Shown here: positions 7,391 through 7,638 of the stretch, one piece after another
Numbering within the stretch: position 1 is the stretch's first letter
Layout: every line of letters begins with the position of its first letter
DNA from: JAPKZH01 sp964537875
GTDB taxonomy: Bacteria; Acidobacteriota; Aminicenantia; Aminicenantales; UBA4085
DNA length: 7,638 bases
Assembly (NCBI GenBank): GCA_964537875.1
Contig: CAZIDN010000125.1
Span: 1-7,638, forward strand
Direction of reading: 5' to 3'
Translations under genes and position numbers: made by a program
Notes under the pieces: generated by a model
The model's database searches: none
What the model was told of the DNA's origin: nothing
The model's input: the letters and a program-made list of their open reading frames with translations, nothing else

Positions 7391-7482
7391 ATTGGTTCTC
7401 TTCCGTTTCGTATTGGGAGCGAGGCTGTCTCCGGATCGTTTCCCAGACAGTTTTTCCGTATCTGAAATGGGAGAGAACTAAT
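7391..7482 (+). ncRNA. Structured 3' UTR or small RNA candidate
   Basis: Bases 7391-7410 pair with 7463-7482 along 20 continuous positions without a mismatch if G-U pairs are allowed (four such pairs: 7394/7479, 7402/7471, 7405/7468, 7410/7463). These wobbles become A-C mismatches on the complementary strand, so the fold favours + strand RNA. The 52 enclosed bases contain the terminator-like hairpin at 7425-7455. It begins ten bases after the DUF1846 stop. It may be a 3' UTR structure, a small RNA cut from it, or a decaying palindromic repeat. Confidence 0.4.
7425..7455 (+). terminator. Rho-independent terminator candidate after the DUF1846 gene
   Basis: CTGTCT (7425-7430) pairs with AGACAG (7445-7450). 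Inside it GGA (7433-7435) pairs with TCC (7441-7443), leaving a short loop. TTTTT (7451-7455) follows immediately. The stem is modest in GC and has a small internal loop, so termination may be partial. The position 44 bases after the stop is right for ending this gene's transcript. Confidence 0.55.
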
Positions 7483-7512
7483 ACAAACGTAATAAATAAA
7501 GTGACAATATAT

Positions 7513-7638
7513 GGGGGGCGCTTAGGCCGTCCTCAAGCCCCCGTAGCGGAGGGGGGACCCGTCGGCTTTTCCGACGGGGGGAACCGACGGGACTGGTTCC
7601 CCGGGGCCCGGGGGCTGCGGACGGCCTAAGCGCCGCCC
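7513..7638. repeat. GC-rich 126-base palindromic element, cloverleaf-like
   Basis: The outer arms 7513-7532 and 7619-7638 pair at 19 of 20 positions (G7516 faces G7635). Next, AGCCCCCG (7536-7543) pairs with CGGGGGCT (7609-7616). Inside are CCCGTCGG/CCGACGGG (7558-7565 with 7571-7578) and GGGGAACC/GGTTCCCC (7578-7585 with 7595-7602). CCGACGGG occurs twice (7571, 7584), so CCCGTCGG has two possible partners. CCCCCG-TAG-CGG (7538-7549) is a further alternative hairpin. It lacks a T run and is not a simple terminator. There is no coding potential. It may be a dispersed repeat, a non-autonomous mobile element or a structured RNA. The right arm ends at the last base of the window. Confidence 0.65.

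Noticed and set aside
7483..7512. Minus-strand promoter (TTGTCA at 7507-7502 with TATTAG 18 bases on)
   Set aside because: Plausible hexamers in AT-rich DNA, but no minus-strand gene follows for it to drive.
7513..7638. Integron attC site
   Set aside because: The palindrome has a suitable size, but the required core GTTRRRY/RYYYAAC boxes are not present and no integrase gene is in view.

Overview
The window reads as ordinary bacterial chromosome. It has GC-rich genes, sigma-70-type promoters, Shine-Dalgarno sites, and all three confident protein genes plus a tRNA on the + strand. The gene mix is a membrane diguanylate cyclase, a large secreted GH106-type glycosidase and a DUF1846 (UPF0371) protein. 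This suits a polysaccharide-degrading, probably anaerobic bacterium from an Acidobacteria/Aminicenantes-, Bacteroidota- or Planctomycetota-like lineage. That placement is an inference from gene content only; no taxonomic marker is present.

Layout: 1-172 is an AT-rich leader with a candidate promoter. 173-376 is a doubtful 67-codon ORF. A good promoter (379-407) drives tRNA-Ser(GCU) with an encoded CCA end (431-524). Only 36 bases later begins a HAMP/GAF-like/GGDEF diguanylate cyclase (561-2426) whose Shine-Dalgarno lies in a small hairpin. A 52-base gap without a visible promoter leads to the exported GH106-like glycoside hydrolase (2479-5673). Directly after its stop is a 26-bp perfect inverted repeat (5675-5749), probably a REP/MITE-type element that could also end transcription. 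A near-consensus promoter (5766-5794) and strong ribosome binding site then serve the DUF1846 gene (5864-7381).

The last 257 bases have no gene but are rich in secondary structure. A 20-bp helix containing G-U wobbles (7391-7482) encloses a terminator-like hairpin. A 126-base GC-rich cloverleaf-like palindrome (7513-7638) stops exactly at the window edge.

The tRNA, cyclase and glycosidase may form one long read-through unit, but the sequence does not prove a functional link between c-di-GMP signalling and the glycosidase. The DUF1846 gene is a separate transcription unit. I see no defence system, CRISPR array, prophage or complete mobile element. The most unusual content is the three structured intergenic elements.
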